Source of the DNA: Brevundimonas sp.
GTDB lineage: Bacteria > Pseudomonadota > Alphaproteobacteria > Caulobacterales > Caulobacteraceae
Length of the DNA stretch: 64,000 nt
NCBI RefSeq assembly: GCF_029946145.1
Contig: NZ_JAQSDY010000028.1
Coordinates: 1 to 64,000, forward strand
Reading direction: 5' to 3'
Each line of letters opens with the position of its first letter. The first letter of the stretch is position 1. Made by a program: the position numbers and the translations under genes. Shown piece after piece: positions 1-8,682 of this stretch. The notes under the pieces are model-generated. The model searched no databases, was not told the DNA's origin, and was given only the letters and a program-made list of their open reading frames with translations.

Positions 1-56
1 CCCTCGCTCTTGACCTGCTCAACGGCGGTCTCGAAGGCAGCCTTGTAGTCGAACAT
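1..56 (-). CDS. hemA: 5-aminolevulinate synthase, N-terminal fragment (cut by window edge)
   Basis: Only the first 18 codons lie in the window. They read MFDYKAAFETAVEQVKSE, which resembles the start of alphaproteobacterial 5-aminolevulinate synthase, the PLP enzyme that condenses glycine and succinyl-CoA as the first step of haem synthesis (C4 pathway). The gene reads leftward, 106 bp downstream of fixJ. Its place next to an oxygen-sensing system, with hemN nearby and haem-rich oxidases further on, fits a haem-supply role. The identification rests on a very short segment, so it is tentative. No TTG-N8-CAA site was seen in the gap before it. Confidence 0.5.
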   Translation of the reverse strand, partial: MFDYKAAFETAVEQVKSE

Positions 57-162
57 GAGGATGATCCCGCGATGATTGATCCTCCTCCCACTGACGTCCT
101 CGCGAGTCACCTCCGGGAAACCCCTGAGCAACCGCGATACGCCCCCTCCCGGATGGAGCGAA

Positions 163-768
163 CTACTGGGCGAGGATCGTCATCCGGACCAGTTCCGAAA
201 GGCTGCGCGCCTGCATCTTGGTCATGACGTTGGCGCGATAGACCTCGACGGTGCGGGGGCTGATCTCGAGGTCATAGGCGATCACCTTGTTGGCGCGACC
301 GGCGACCAGGCCGTCGAGCACCTGACGCTCCCGCGTGGAGAGGGAGGCGAGGCGAGCCCGCACCTCGGCGTCCTGTCCCTCGCGTTCGACGGCGCCCGCC
401 TGGCCGGCGAGGGCCGAGCGGATCGACGACAGCATGGCCTCGTCGTCGAAGGGCTTTTCGAGGAAGTCCTTGACCCCGGCGCGGACGGCCTCGATGGCCA
501 GCGGCACGTCGGCGTGGCCGGTCATGACGATGACCGGGTGGCGCACTCCCAATTCGGACAGTCGTCGAACCATCTCCAGCCCGTTCATGTCGGGCATGCG
601 AACGTCGGTAATGATGCAGCCCGGCGCCAGGTTTTCCGCCTGGGCGAGCAGGGCTGCAGCCGACTCATAGGTCCTGGACGCCAGGTCCGCGGTGTCCAGC
701 AGGAAAGCCAGCGAATCGCGGACCGCGGGATCATCATCGACGACATGGATGATCGGCTCATTCGCCAT
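163..768 (-). CDS. fixJ: Two-component response regulator FixJ
   Basis: A 201-residue two-domain regulator. An N-terminal receiver (about 1-120) has the acidic pocket D11-D13, the phosphoacceptor D55 in the context TDVRMPD, and the conserved K105 in EKPF. A C-terminal LuxR/FixJ-type helix-turn-helix (about 135-198) contains [12 protein letters not shown] and [16 protein letters not shown], which is diagnostic for FixJ. It is phosphorylated by FixL when oxygen is low and activates fixK-type genes. The start overlaps the end of fixL by 11 bp, so the two are translationally coupled. Known targets in relatives are fixK and the cbb3 oxidase cascade, and both lie about 15 kb to the right here. Confidence 0.93.
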   Translation of the reverse strand: MANEPIIHVVDDDPAVRDSLAFLLDTADLASRTYESAAALLAQAENLAPGCIITDVRMPDMNGLEMVRRLSELGVRHPVIVMTGHADVPLAIEAVRAGVKDFLEKPFDDEAMLSSIRSALAGQAGAVEREGQDAEVRARLASLSTRERQVLDGLVAGRANKVIAYDLEISPRTVEVYRANVMTKMQARSLSELVRMTILAQ

Positions 769-2278
769 CGTAGAGTTCCTCTTCGGCTACAGAACGCAGC
801 GTAAAGCAGAATCGGGTGCCGCCACCCGGATTCGGCTCCACCCATATCCGACCGCCATGCGCCTCGACGATGGTGCGCGAAATAGACAGGCCGACGCCCA
901 TGCCCGTCCGCTTGGTGGTGACAAACGGCTGGAACAGCTGATCGGCGATGTCCGGACTGATGCCCGAGCCCGTATCGGCCACGGTGACCTGGGCGTATTC
1001 ATCCGCCACGGGGTCGAGGCGTATTTCAAGCACCTTGCGCTTTGACTCCTCCATCGCCTCGATCGCATTGCGGATCAGATTCAGCACGACCTGCTGAATC
1101 TGGACCTTGTCCGCCAGCACGAGATCGATATGGGGCGCAAAGCGGAACAGCACGCGGATTCCGTGTTCCTTGGCGCCGACCAGGGCCAGGGCGCTGGCTT
1201 CCTCGATCAGCTTGGGCAGGCTTTCAACGCGCCGCTCCGCCTCGCCGCGGGCGACGAAGTCGCGCAGGCGGCGGATGATGTCGCCGGCCCGCAGCGCCTG
1301 GTCCCCGGCCTTGTGGATGGCGTCGCGCAGCCGGTCCCGGGGGATCGCTTCGGCGTCCAGGAGACGCAGCGAACCCTTGAGATAGTTGGCCATCGCCGAG
1401 AGCGGCTGGTTCAGTTCATGCGCCAGGGCCGAGGCCATCTCGCCCATGGCGGTCAGGCGGGAGATGTGCACGAGCTCCGACTGCAGCTCCTGGAGCCGCT
1501 GCTCGGTCTGCTGACGTTCGCTGAGGTCCCGGACGAAACCGGTGAAGAAGCGCTGGTCGCCCGAGATCATCTCGCCGACGGACAGCTCCATCGGAAACGT
1601 CGAACCATCCTTGCGTTCCCCGACCACGACGCGGCCGACGCCGATGATCCGCCGCTCGCCGGTCGTCAGATAGCGGTCGAGGTAGCCGTCATGCTGTTCG
1701 CGATAGGGTTCGGGCATCAGCATCTTCACGTTTCGGCCGATCACCTCTTCGGGAGTCCAGCCAAACAGGCGTTCGGCCGTGGGGCTGAAGGACTGCATGA
1801 GGCCGCGCTCGGTGATGACGACCATGGCGTCGGGCACGGTCGCGAGGATGGACTGGAGGTGGGCCTCACGGGCCCGCAGGTCGCGGTTCACCATCACGGC
1901 CCGCGACCGCATGTTCTGGAAGGCCTCGCCGCCGGCGGTAATGACCGCCCCCAGCAAGAGGAAGACCACGGCCCCGACAAGGTCGCCGCCATTCAGCGCG
2001 CCGGTCGACCAGGTGACGTAGAGGCCGCAGGCGAAGCCGAGCACCGTCGCCACCGCCCCCGGTACGGCGCCGCCGAGCGCCGCGGCCCCGACCACGGCCG
2101 GTACGAAGAACAGGAGCGCCAGCCGGTCCTCCAGCCACGGGGTCGCGGCCAGACGAACGGCCATTCCCGCAGCGGCTCCGAGCACCGCCGTCGCCAACCC
2201 GTAACCGGTATGTCGGCTCGCCAGCATCCAGCCCCAGGGTGTGCGGGCCTCCAGCGCGTCTGTCGGGGTGGTCGTCAT
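758..2278 (-). CDS. fixL: Oxygen-sensing haem-PAS histidine kinase FixL
   Basis: A membrane histidine kinase of 506 residues from the ATG at 2278; an ATG 33 bp further upstream is possible. The N-terminal part has hydrophobic segments like the DUF4118 sensor module (about 25-120). A PAS domain follows (about 135-255) with the haem-binding segment [14 protein letters not shown], where the proximal His is about residue 196, and [13 protein letters not shown], which holds the ligand-switch Arg region. The HisKA box [16 protein letters not shown] has its phospho-His near residue 287, and the HATPase_c domain ends in [18 protein letters not shown]. Oxygen binding to the PAS haem inhibits the kinase. 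The gene is transcribed away from the alternative oxidase and overlaps fixJ downstream. Confidence 0.93.
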   Translation of the reverse strand: MTTTPTDALEARTPWGWMLASRHTGYGLATAVLGAAAGMAVRLAATPWLEDRLALLFFVPAVVGAAALGGAVPGAVATVLGFACGLYVTWSTGALNGGDLVGAVVFLLLGAVITAGGEAFQNMRSRAVMVNRDLRAREAHLQSILATVPDAMVVITERGLMQSFSPTAERLFGWTPEEVIGRNVKMLMPEPYREQHDGYLDRYLTTGERRIIGVGRVVVGERKDGSTFPMELSVGEMISGDQRFFTGFVRDLSERQQTEQRLQELQSELVHISRLTAMGEMASALAHELNQPLSAMANYLKGSLRLLDAEAIPRDRLRDAIHKAGDQALRAGDIIRRLRDFVARGEAERRVESLPKLIEEASALALVGAKEHGIRVLFRFAPHIDLVLADKVQIQQVVLNLIRNAIEAMEESKRKVLEIRLDPVADEYAQVTVADTGSGISPDIADQLFQPFVTTKRTGMGVGLSISRTIVEAHGGRIWVEPNPGGGTRFCFTLRSVAEEELYDGE

Positions 2279-2302
2279 GGTCGCCTCCGCAACACCCCGT
2301 AG

Positions 2303-2322
2303 GTGAAACACCTGAATTTCAC
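2303..2322. promoter_or_regulatory. Inverted repeat in the fixL / alternative oxidase divergent promoter
   Basis: GTGAAA at 2303-2308 is mirrored by TTTCAC at 2317-2322, with 8 bases between. It sits between the divergent fixL and alternative oxidase genes, 25 bp before the fixL start and about 70 bp before the oxidase ATG, so it could be an operator for either. It does not match the TTG-N8-CAA pattern of the Crp/Fnr sites elsewhere in the window. The binding protein is unknown. Confidence 0.35.
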
Positions 2323-2392
2323 CAGACGAGGGCGGCGGCTACTTCACCGCCATCGGGCCGCCGGCCCCCAGTTCACAGTTTCGGAAGCCGCC

Positions 2393-3082
2393 ATGATCGC
2401 TCCCCTCGTCGACCTGACCGTCCACCACGCCCCCAAGGGCCCGTCGGACCGTATCGCCTGGGGTTTCGTGAAGGCGCTTCGCTTCTTCGCCGACACCTTC
2501 TTCGCCAAACGCTACGGCCACCGCGCCGTGGTGCTGGAAACCGTGGCCGCTGTGCCCGGCATGGTCGGCGCGACGCTGAACCATCTGAAGGCCCTGCGCC
2601 GGATGAAGGACGACAACGGCTGGATCCGCACCCTGATGGACGAGGCCGAGAACGAGCGGATGCACCTGATGACCTTCATCGAGGTGGCGCAGCCGACCCT
2701 GTTCGAACGCTTCATGGTCATCGCCGTGCAGTGGGTCTTCTATCTGTTCTTCTTCGGCCTCTATCTGGTGTCCGCGAAGACGGCGCACCGGGTGGTCGGC
2801 TATTTCGAGGAGGAGGCCGTCCTCAGCTACACCCACTATCTGGCCGAGATCGACGAGGGCCGCAGCCCGAACGTGGCCGCGCCCGCCATCGCCCTGCGCT
2901 ACTGGAACCTGCCGGCCGACGCGACCCTGCGCGACGTGGTGCTGGTGGTCCGCGCCGACGAGGCTCACCACCGCGACGTCAACCATGGCTTCGCCAACGA
3001 ACTGTGCGGCGCCGCACCGGTCGCGATCGCTCCCTGCCCGCCGCATGTCGAACTGCAGCCCGCATGGAAAGCGGCGGCGTAA
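2393..3082 (+). CDS. aox: Alternative oxidase (di-iron ubiquinol oxidase)
   Basis: A 229-residue protein of the alternative oxidase family, known mainly from mitochondria and sporadically from alphaproteobacteria. It oxidises ubiquinol and reduces oxygen to water without proton pumping. The four-helix di-iron motifs are all visible: [10 protein letters not shown] (E49), NERMHLMTF (E88, H91), [18 protein letters not shown] (E140), and [12 protein letters not shown] (E190, H193). Between them is the hydrophobic stretch [10 protein letters not shown] for one membrane leaflet. The start at 2393 is chosen because it gives the family's bacterial length; an upstream ATG at 2303 lies inside the promoter repeat. 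It is divergent from fixL and 27 bp upstream of hemN. The enzyme class resists NO and cyanide, which fits a nitrite-reducing neighbourhood. Confidence 0.92.
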   Translation: MIAPLVDLTVHHAPKGPSDRIAWGFVKALRFFADTFFAKRYGHRAVVLETVAAVPGMVGATLNHLKALRRMKDDNGWIRTLMDEAENERMHLMTFIEVAQPTLFERFMVIAVQWVFYLFFFGLYLVSAKTAHRVVGYFEEEAVLSYTHYLAEIDEGRSPNVAAPAIALRYWNLPADATLRDVVLVVRADEAHHRDVNHGFANELCGAAPVAIAPCPPHVELQPAWKAAA

Positions 3083-3109
3083 CGACACCGACAGACCGAG
3101 CCTTTCAGA

Positions 3110-4474
3110 ATGTCGCTCCGCACCCTTCCCCCCGCCTGGCGCTCCCACGCCGAGCGCAACCTGCCCCGCTACACCAGCTATCCGACGGCGGTCGCCTTCG
3201 AGACCGCCGCCGGGGAGGCCGAGGCGCGGGGCTGGCTGGCGGCCACCCGCGCGGACCAGACCATCTCCGCCTATGTCCATGTGCCCTTCTGCAAGCGCCT
3301 GTGCTGGTATTGCGGGTGCCACACCAGCGTCTTCCACGAGTACGACCGGGTGCGGGCCTTTTTCCAGACCCTGATGCTGGAGGTCGATCTGTGGGCGGAC
3401 GCCATGGGCCCACACGCCGGCGCCGCCCATCTGCATTTCGGCGGCGGCAGTCCGAACGCCCTGTCGCCCGACGATTTTCGGACCCTGGTCCGGCACATGG
3501 CTGATCGCTTCGCCCTGCGCCCGGGCGCGGAAGTCGCGGCGGAACTCGATCCCGGCATGCTGTCAGACGCCTTCATCGACGCGGCGGGGGAGGCGGGGGT
3601 GACTCGCGCCAGCCTGGGCGTGCAGACCTTCGATCCGGCCGTCCAGAAAAAGGTCAATCGCATCCAGCCGTTCGAGATGGTCGCCGCCGCCAGCGACCGG
3701 CTGCGCAACGCGGGCGTTGCCGCGATCAATTTCGACCTGATGTACGGACTGCCGGGCCAGACGCCGGAGAATGTCGCGGCGTCCACGGAGGCGGCGGTCA
3801 CCCTTCGGCCCGACCGGGTAGCCGTGTTCGGCTACGCCCATGTGCCCTGGATGAAGAAGCACCAGGTGATGATCCGGGAAGCCGATCTCGCCGATGGCGA
3901 CGGCCGCTGGGCCCAAGCTGAGGCCGCCGACGAGACCCTGCGCGGGGCGGGTTATGTTCGTATCGGCCTGGACCACTACGCCCTGCCCGACGACCCGTTG
4001 GCGATCGCCGCCGAGGCCGGACGGCTGCGCCGCAACTTCCAGGGCTACACCGACGATCCGGCTCCCGTGCTGGTGCCTATCGGCCCGTCTTCGATCGGTC
4101 GCTTCGCCGAGGGGTTCGTGCAGAACGCCATCACGACCGACCTGTGGGGCCACGAGGTCGAGGCCGGGCGCCTCCCCGTCGCGCGCCGCCTGGCCGTCGA
4201 CGCCGGAGACGAGCTGCGCGCCGCCGTGATCGAGCGGCTGATGTGCGACCTCGCGGTCGACGTCGGCGAGGTCTGCCGGGCGCACGGCTTCGCCGACGCA
4301 GTGCTGGACAGTTCGATCGTCGCCGCGAGCCGGCTGCAGGCCGACGGCCTGTGCGTTGTCGCCGGCCGGACCATCCGGATCCCCCCCGAGGCCCATCGCG
4401 TCATGCGCGTGGTCGCGGCCTGTTTCGACGCCCGTCTGCCGGTCGCCGCGAGCCGGCACGCCCGCGCGGTGTGA
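3110..4474 (+). CDS. hemN: Oxygen-independent coproporphyrinogen III oxidase
   Basis: A radical SAM enzyme of 454 residues, the full length for HemN, converting coproporphyrinogen III to protoporphyrinogen IX without oxygen. The cluster motif is C61-KRL-C65-WY-C68 inside HVPFCKRLCWYCGC, preceded by RYTSYPTA, which is typical of true HemN and not of HemW. FGGGSPNALS and GLPGQTPEN are further SAM-domain motifs. The C-terminal HemN domain ends at about residue 440. It lies 27 bp after the alternative oxidase, probably in one transcript, and supplies haem for the cytochromes made at low oxygen. Confidence 0.92.
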   Translation: MSLRTLPPAWRSHAERNLPRYTSYPTAVAFETAAGEAEARGWLAATRADQTISAYVHVPFCKRLCWYCGCHTSVFHEYDRVRAFFQTLMLEVDLWADAMGPHAGAAHLHFGGGSPNALSPDDFRTLVRHMADRFALRPGAEVAAELDPGMLSDAFIDAAGEAGVTRASLGVQTFDPAVQKKVNRIQPFEMVAAASDRLRNAGVAAINFDLMYGLPGQTPENVAASTEAAVTLRPDRVAVFGYAHVPWMKKHQVMIREADLADGDGRWAQAEAADETLRGAGYVRIGLDHYALPDDPLAIAAEAGRLRRNFQGYTDDPAPVLVPIGPSSIGRFAEGFVQNAITTDLWGHEVEAGRLPVARRLAVDAGDELRAAVIERLMCDLAVDVGEVCRAHGFADAVLDSSIVAASRLQADGLCVVAGRTIRIPPEAHRVMRVVAACFDARLPVAASRHARAV

Positions 4475-4510
4475 CCTCGGGGACATCCCGCACTGGGGGA
4501 ATCCCGGAGT

Positions 4511-4524
4511 TTGTCGGCGCACAA
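4511..4524. promoter_or_regulatory. Crp/Fnr-type (NnrR-like) site upstream of norB
   Basis: TTGTCGGCGCACAA fits the TTG-N8-CAA spacing of Crp/Fnr/FixK/NnrR sites, with an outer TTGT/ACAA dyad. It lies 81 bp before the norB ATG. Equivalent 14-bp sites precede nirK, nrdJ, the pseudoazurin gene and ccoN in this window, which supports a shared regulator. Confidence 0.6.
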
Positions 4525-4604
4525 CGTCCCGCCACGCTGATCAACGGAATGCAAGCTCAATTGGCCGGATTCGGGATCTCCCGCGCGGCCGCAAGGATAT
4601 CGCG

Positions 4605-6887
4605 ATGACAACCAAAAGACTTTGGATCGTCCTCGCCCTGATCATGGCGACGTCGTTCGCCGTGCTGGGGATGATGGGACGGGAGATAAACCGGCAGGCG
4701 CCGCCCATACCGGCGCAGGTCGTGGACACGACGGGGGCGGTCCTGCTGACCCGCGAGGACATCCAGACCGGTCAGCTGGCCTGGCAATCGATGGGCGGCC
4801 AGCAGGTCGGGTCGGTCTGGGGCCACGGCGGCTACGTCGCGCCCGACTGGTCGGCCGATCAGTTGCACCGCGAAATCACGGCCCTGCTGGAGATGTGGTC
4901 ACAGCGCGACTTCGGCCAGTCCTGGGTCAGCCTCGACGACGAGCATCAGGCGGCGCTGAAGGCCCGGGTCAAGCGCGAGATGCGCACCAACACCTATGAT
5001 CCGGCGACCGACACCATCACCGTCTCGGCCGACCGGGCCGCCGCCATGCGTGAGGTCAGGGCCCACTACGTCGCCTTGCTGAGCGACGACCCCGCCCTGG
5101 AATCCCTGCGCGAGCAGTACGCCATCGCCAACAACGCCGTGCCGGACATCAGCCGCCGCAACCAGATCGCCTCCTTCTACTGGTGGGCCAGCTGGGGCGC
5201 GGGCACCGAACGTCCGAACGACGTCATCACCTACACCTCCAACTGGCCGCACGAGCCGCTGATCGACAACGTCCCGTCCGCGGCCAACATCGTCTGGTCG
5301 GTCGCCAGCGTCCTGCTGCTGATCCTCGGCGTCGCCGCCCTGATCTTCTGGCATGCGCGACAGCCGAAGGAAGAGCACCTCGAGCCGCCCACGGCCGACC
5401 CGCTGATGGGCATGAAGCCGACGCCCTCCATGAAGGCGGCGGGCAAGTATTTCCTGACCGTGATCGCCCTGTTCCTGCTGCAGGTCGGACTCGGCGCCGT
5501 CACCGCCCACTATGCGGTCGAGGGCCATGACTTCTACGGCATTCCGATCTCGGAATGGATTCCCTACGCCATCACCCGCACCTGGCACACCCAGCTGGCG
5601 GTGTTCTGGATCGCCACGGCCTGGCTGGGCACGGGCCTCTACATCGCCCCCATCGTCTCGGGCAAGGAGCCCCGGTTCCAGGCCCTGGGCGTCAACGTCC
5701 TGTGGGTCGCCCTGGTGGTCGTGGTGCTGGGCTCGATGGCCGGCGAATGGTTCGGGGTGCAGCAGATCTTCGACCTCGACACCAACTGGTGGTTCGGTCA
5801 CCAGGGCTGGGAGTATATCGACCTCGGCCGCTTCTGGCAGAGCCTGCTGTTCGTGGGCCTGCTGCTGTGGCTGCTGCTGGTGACCCGGGCCCTGTGGCCG
5901 GCGCTGCGGGAGAAGTCCCAGGCCAAGCCGGTGCTGGTGATCCTGTTCCTGTCGACGGTGGCCATCGCCCTGTTCTACGCCGCCGGCTTCATGTGGGGAA
6001 AACACACCCACATCAGCATGGTCGAATACTGGCGCTGGTGGGTGGTCCACCTGTGGGTCGAGGGCTTCTTCGAAGTGTTCGCCACCGCGGTGATCAGCCT
6101 GCTGTTCGTCCGCCTCGGCCTGGTCCGGCCCATGGTCGCCAATGTCGCGGTCGTCTTCGGCACCATCGTCTTCATGACCGGCGGGGTGCTGGGCACGGCG
6201 CACCACTGGTATTTCGCCGGCACGCCCACCTCGGTGATGGCCATCGGCTCGGTGTTCTCGGCCCTTGAGGTCGTGCCGCTGGCCCTGGTCGGCTTCGAGG
6301 CCTTCGAGAACTGGCGGCACACGAAGGCCGCGCCGTGGGTCAAGGCCTACAAGTGGCCGATCCTGTTCTTCGTCTCGGTCGGCTTCTGGAACCTGCTCGG
6401 CGCCGGGGTCTTCGGCTTCATGATCAACCCGCCGCTGGCCCTCTATTACATCCAGGGCCTGAATACGACGGCGACCCATGCCCACGCGGCCCTGTTCGGG
6501 GTCTACGGGATGCTGGGCATCGGCCTGCTGCTGTTCTGCTTCCGCAGCCTGGCCCGCCGGGAGGCGTGGAGCGACACGCTGCTGGCCTGGACCTTCTGGC
6601 TGCTGAACATCGGCCTGGCGATGATGCTGTTCCTGTCGCTGCTGCCCATCGGGGTGGTGCAGGCCTTCGCCAGCATAGAGCACGGCATGTGGTACGCGCG
6701 CTCTCCGGCGGTCCTGCACTCGCCGCTGGTCCAGACCCTCGTCTGGATGCGCGTCCCCGGCGACGTGGTGTTCGGGGCGGGGGCGGTCACCCTGGCGATC
6801 TTCGCCGCCAGGCTGGTGATCGGGGGTCTCAAGCTGAAGCCTGCGGTCGACCCCGCGGCCGAGCCTGCGGTTCTGCCGGCCGAGTAA
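4605..6887 (+). CDS. norB: Quinol-dependent nitric oxide reductase (qNor), single subunit
   Basis: A 760-residue membrane enzyme that reduces two NO to N2O with electrons taken directly from quinol. The N-terminal part (about 1-240) carries one TM anchor and the soluble cytochrome-c-like domain without a CXXCH motif, which is the qNor hallmark; it includes the conserved WQSMGGQQVGSVWGHG and a TM near 230. The following 12-13 TM haem-copper-oxidase-like domain shows RTWHTQLAVFWIATAWLG, WWVVHLWVEGFFEVFATA, GTAHHWYFAG and TATHAHAALFGVYGMLG, containing the haem b and FeB histidines. No norC is present, as expected for qNor. The start at 4605 fits the first TM segment. A Crp/Fnr-type box lies 81 bp upstream and a terminator follows. 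Confidence 0.94.
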   Translation: MTTKRLWIVLALIMATSFAVLGMMGREINRQAPPIPAQVVDTTGAVLLTREDIQTGQLAWQSMGGQQVGSVWGHGGYVAPDWSADQLHREITALLEMWSQRDFGQSWVSLDDEHQAALKARVKREMRTNTYDPATDTITVSADRAAAMREVRAHYVALLSDDPALESLREQYAIANNAVPDISRRNQIASFYWWASWGAGTERPNDVITYTSNWPHEPLIDNVPSAANIVWSVASVLLLILGVAALIFWHARQPKEEHLEPPTADPLMGMKPTPSMKAAGKYFLTVIALFLLQVGLGAVTAHYAVEGHDFYGIPISEWIPYAITRTWHTQLAVFWIATAWLGTGLYIAPIVSGKEPRFQALGVNVLWVALVVVVLGSMAGEWFGVQQIFDLDTNWWFGHQGWEYIDLGRFWQSLLFVGLLLWLLLVTRALWPALREKSQAKPVLVILFLSTVAIALFYAAGFMWGKHTHISMVEYWRWWVVHLWVEGFFEVFATAVISLLFVRLGLVRPMVANVAVVFGTIVFMTGGVLGTAHHWYFAGTPTSVMAIGSVFSALEVVPLALVGFEAFENWRHTKAAPWVKAYKWPILFFVSVGFWNLLGAGVFGFMINPPLALYYIQGLNTTATHAHAALFGVYGMLGIGLLLFCFRSLARREAWSDTLLAWTFWLLNIGLAMMLFLSLLPIGVVQAFASIEHGMWYARSPAVLHSPLVQTLVWMRVPGDVVFGAGAVTLAIFAARLVIGGLKLKPAVDPAAEPAVLPAE

Positions 6888-6906
6888 CGGGCCGACAGCG
6901 TAGAGG

Positions 6907-6943
6907 GCGGGGAGGGGTTCGCCTCTCCCCGCGCCTTCTTTTT
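6907..6943 (+). terminator. Rho-independent terminator after norB
   Basis: A GC-rich hairpin (GCGGGGAGG paired with CCTCTCCCCGC) is followed by TTCTTTTTC. It sits 20 bp after the norB stop and before the nnrS start, so nnrS may depend on partial read-through or on its own promoter. Confidence 0.7.
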
Positions 6944-6961
6944 CGAGAGGATATTTCTCCC

Positions 6962-8143
6962 GTGGCCACGACAGCCCAGTCCATCCGTCAGTACCCCGGC
7001 CCGCCCCTGTTCAGTTTCGGTTTCAGGCCCTTCTTCCTGTTCTCCGCCGTGTGGGCGGCGATCGCTGTGCCGATCTGGGTGGCGTCGATGACGCTGGGCG
7101 ACGGGACAGTCGGGGGTATGGATGGCCGGCTCTGGCATATCCACGAGATGCTGTTCGGCTATCTGGCCGGGGTCATCGCCGGCTTCCTGCTGACGGCCGT
7201 GCCCAATTGGACCGGCCGCCTGCCGGTGACCGGCCTGAAGTTGACGGGACTGTTCGCCCTCTGGGTCGCGGGCCGGGCGGCGGGCTTCCTGCCGGCGCCG
7301 ATGGCCGTTCCCGCCGCCGTGATCGACAGCGCCTTCCTGGTCGTCTTCGCCGCCGTGATCTGGCGCGAGGTGCTGGCGGCGAAGAACCGGCGCAATCTGC
7401 CGGTCTGCCTGATGGTGTCGGTGCTGGCGGCCGCCAACATCGCCTTCCATCTCCGCGATCAGATTCCGCTGTTCGGGCCGGGCGGAGAGCGGGCCGCCGT
7501 GGCGGTCATCACCGGCCTGATCGCCCTGATCGGCGGCCGGGTCACTCCCAGCTTTACCCAGAACTGGACCCGGGCCCAGGGAATCGCAGGGGGACCGACG
7601 GCCTTCAACCGCTTCGACGCCGGGGTGCTGGCCCTGACCGCCGTGGCGCTGGTCTCCTGGGTGGCCGCGCCCTGGTCGTCCCTGACAGGCGGGGTGATGG
7701 TTCTCGCCGGCCTGGCCAATCTCGCGAGACTGGCGCGCTGGCGCGGCTGGCTCGCGCGGCGTGAGGCGCTCGTCTGGATCCTCCACCTTGGATATGCCTG
7801 GCTCGGTCTGGGGTTGATCCTGCTGGGACTGGCCGCGCTGGTTCCGGACGCTGTACCGTTCACCGCCGGCGTCCACGCCCTGACCACGGGGGCCATGGGA
7901 GTCGAGACCCTCGCCATGATGACGCGGGCCACGCGGGGCCATACCGGTCGGCCGCGGGTCGCCGACCGCTCGACGACCGCCGTCTACCTGCTGATCCTGG
8001 CGGCGGCGGTTGTGCGGGTCTCGGCCCCGTTCCTGACGGAATGGACCGTCGCGCTGCTGGCGATCTCGGCGACGCTGTGGGCGCTGGCCTTCGCCGGTTT
8101 CGTCGCCGCCTATGGGCCGATGCTGTGGCGGAGGCCGCTTTGA
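6962..8143 (+). CDS. nnrS: NnrS family haem-copper membrane protein, NO stress
   Basis: A 393-residue polytopic membrane protein of the NnrS family, which protects against nitric oxide and is co-regulated with nitrite and NO reductases. The family signature is at the N-terminus: PPLFSFGFRPFFLFSAVWAA. Twelve hydrophobic segments follow, with conserved WHIHEMLFGYLAGVIAGFLLTAVPNWTG, GGRVTPSFTQN and TTGAMGVETLAMMTRATRGHTGR. The start is taken as GTG at 6962, preceded by the ribosome site GAGAGG about 12 bases before; the long open frame upstream is inside norB and is not coding. It lies 75 bp after norB and is followed closely by the DUF454 gene. Confidence 0.92.
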   Translation: MATTAQSIRQYPGPPLFSFGFRPFFLFSAVWAAIAVPIWVASMTLGDGTVGGMDGRLWHIHEMLFGYLAGVIAGFLLTAVPNWTGRLPVTGLKLTGLFALWVAGRAAGFLPAPMAVPAAVIDSAFLVVFAAVIWREVLAAKNRRNLPVCLMVSVLAAANIAFHLRDQIPLFGPGGERAAVAVITGLIALIGGRVTPSFTQNWTRAQGIAGGPTAFNRFDAGVLALTAVALVSWVAAPWSSLTGGVMVLAGLANLARLARWRGWLARREALVWILHLGYAWLGLGLILLGLAALVPDAVPFTAGVHALTTGAMGVETLAMMTRATRGHTGRPRVADRSTTAVYLLILAAAVVRVSAPFLTEWTVALLAISATLWALAFAGFVAAYGPMLWRRPL

Positions 8144-8193
8144 CATTGCGCCCGCGCAAGGCGGCGGCCGGCGGGGCGTGCGACGAATCCGAC

Positions 8194-8649
8194 ATGACCC
8201 GCCATGCCCGCGACTGCTTCGATCCGGCGCCGTGTCCGACCGACCTGTGCTGTTTCGGAGAGTGCCAATGCGCGCCCTCCGCCGCCCAGGGTGACCAGCG
8301 ACGTCTGATCATGCAGGCGTTCGGCCTGGCGGCGGCGGCCCTGGCCGTCGCCGGATTGGTCGTGCCGCTTCTGCCGACGACGCCGTTTGTCCTCGTTTCA
8401 GCCTGGGCCTTCGCCCGGTCCTCGCCGCGCCTTGAGGCGTGGCTGCGGAACCATGACCGGCTGGGTCCGCCCCTGAAAGCCTGGGAGCAACGCGGCGCCA
8501 TCCCGCGTGGGGCCAAGGCCGTGGCGGCGGTGAGCCTCCCCATCAGCGGCGTGCTCGTTCATGCGTCAGGAGCCGGTCTCGCCGTCACCGCCACGGCGGG
8601 AGTCGCGTTGGCCTGCGTGGGCGGCTGGATTCTGACCCGACCGTCCTGA
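8194..8649 (+). CDS. DUF454 (YbaN-like) inner membrane protein with Cys-rich N-terminus
   Basis: A protein of about 151 residues whose C-terminal 115 match the DUF454/YbaN family: GLVVPLLPTTPFVLVSAWAFARSSPRLEAWLRNH, then LKAWEQRGAIPRGAK and two further TM segments. The family has no established function. Here it follows nnrS within about 50 bp. The odd part is the first 26 residues, which hold six cysteines (8, 14, 19, 20, 24, 26) in CFDPAPCPTDLCCFGECQC. Such an extension could bind a metal or an Fe-S cluster; that is inference. The ATG at 8194 is the first reasonable start, but an in-frame non-ATG start nearer nnrS is possible and would add another Cys. Confidence 0.75.
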   Translation: MTRHARDCFDPAPCPTDLCCFGECQCAPSAAQGDQRRLIMQAFGLAAAALAVAGLVVPLLPTTPFVLVSAWAFARSSPRLEAWLRNHDRLGPPLKAWEQRGAIPRGAKAVAAVSLPISGVLVHASGAGLAVTATAGVALACVGGWILTRPS

Positions 8650-8682
8650 GCGGCGCGCCGCGATGCTCTCCAAGGAGACCCC

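Noticed and set aside
2303..2392. A longer alternative oxidase start at 2303
   Set aside because: The extra 30 residues (Arg/His rich) do not resemble the family, and the ATG lies in the promoter dyad.
4899..6719. A 606-codon open frame on the minus strand inside norB
   Set aside because: It is the complement of norB; its composition (His, Gln, Arg, Gly rich) is that of an antisense frame in high-GC DNA, with no domain.
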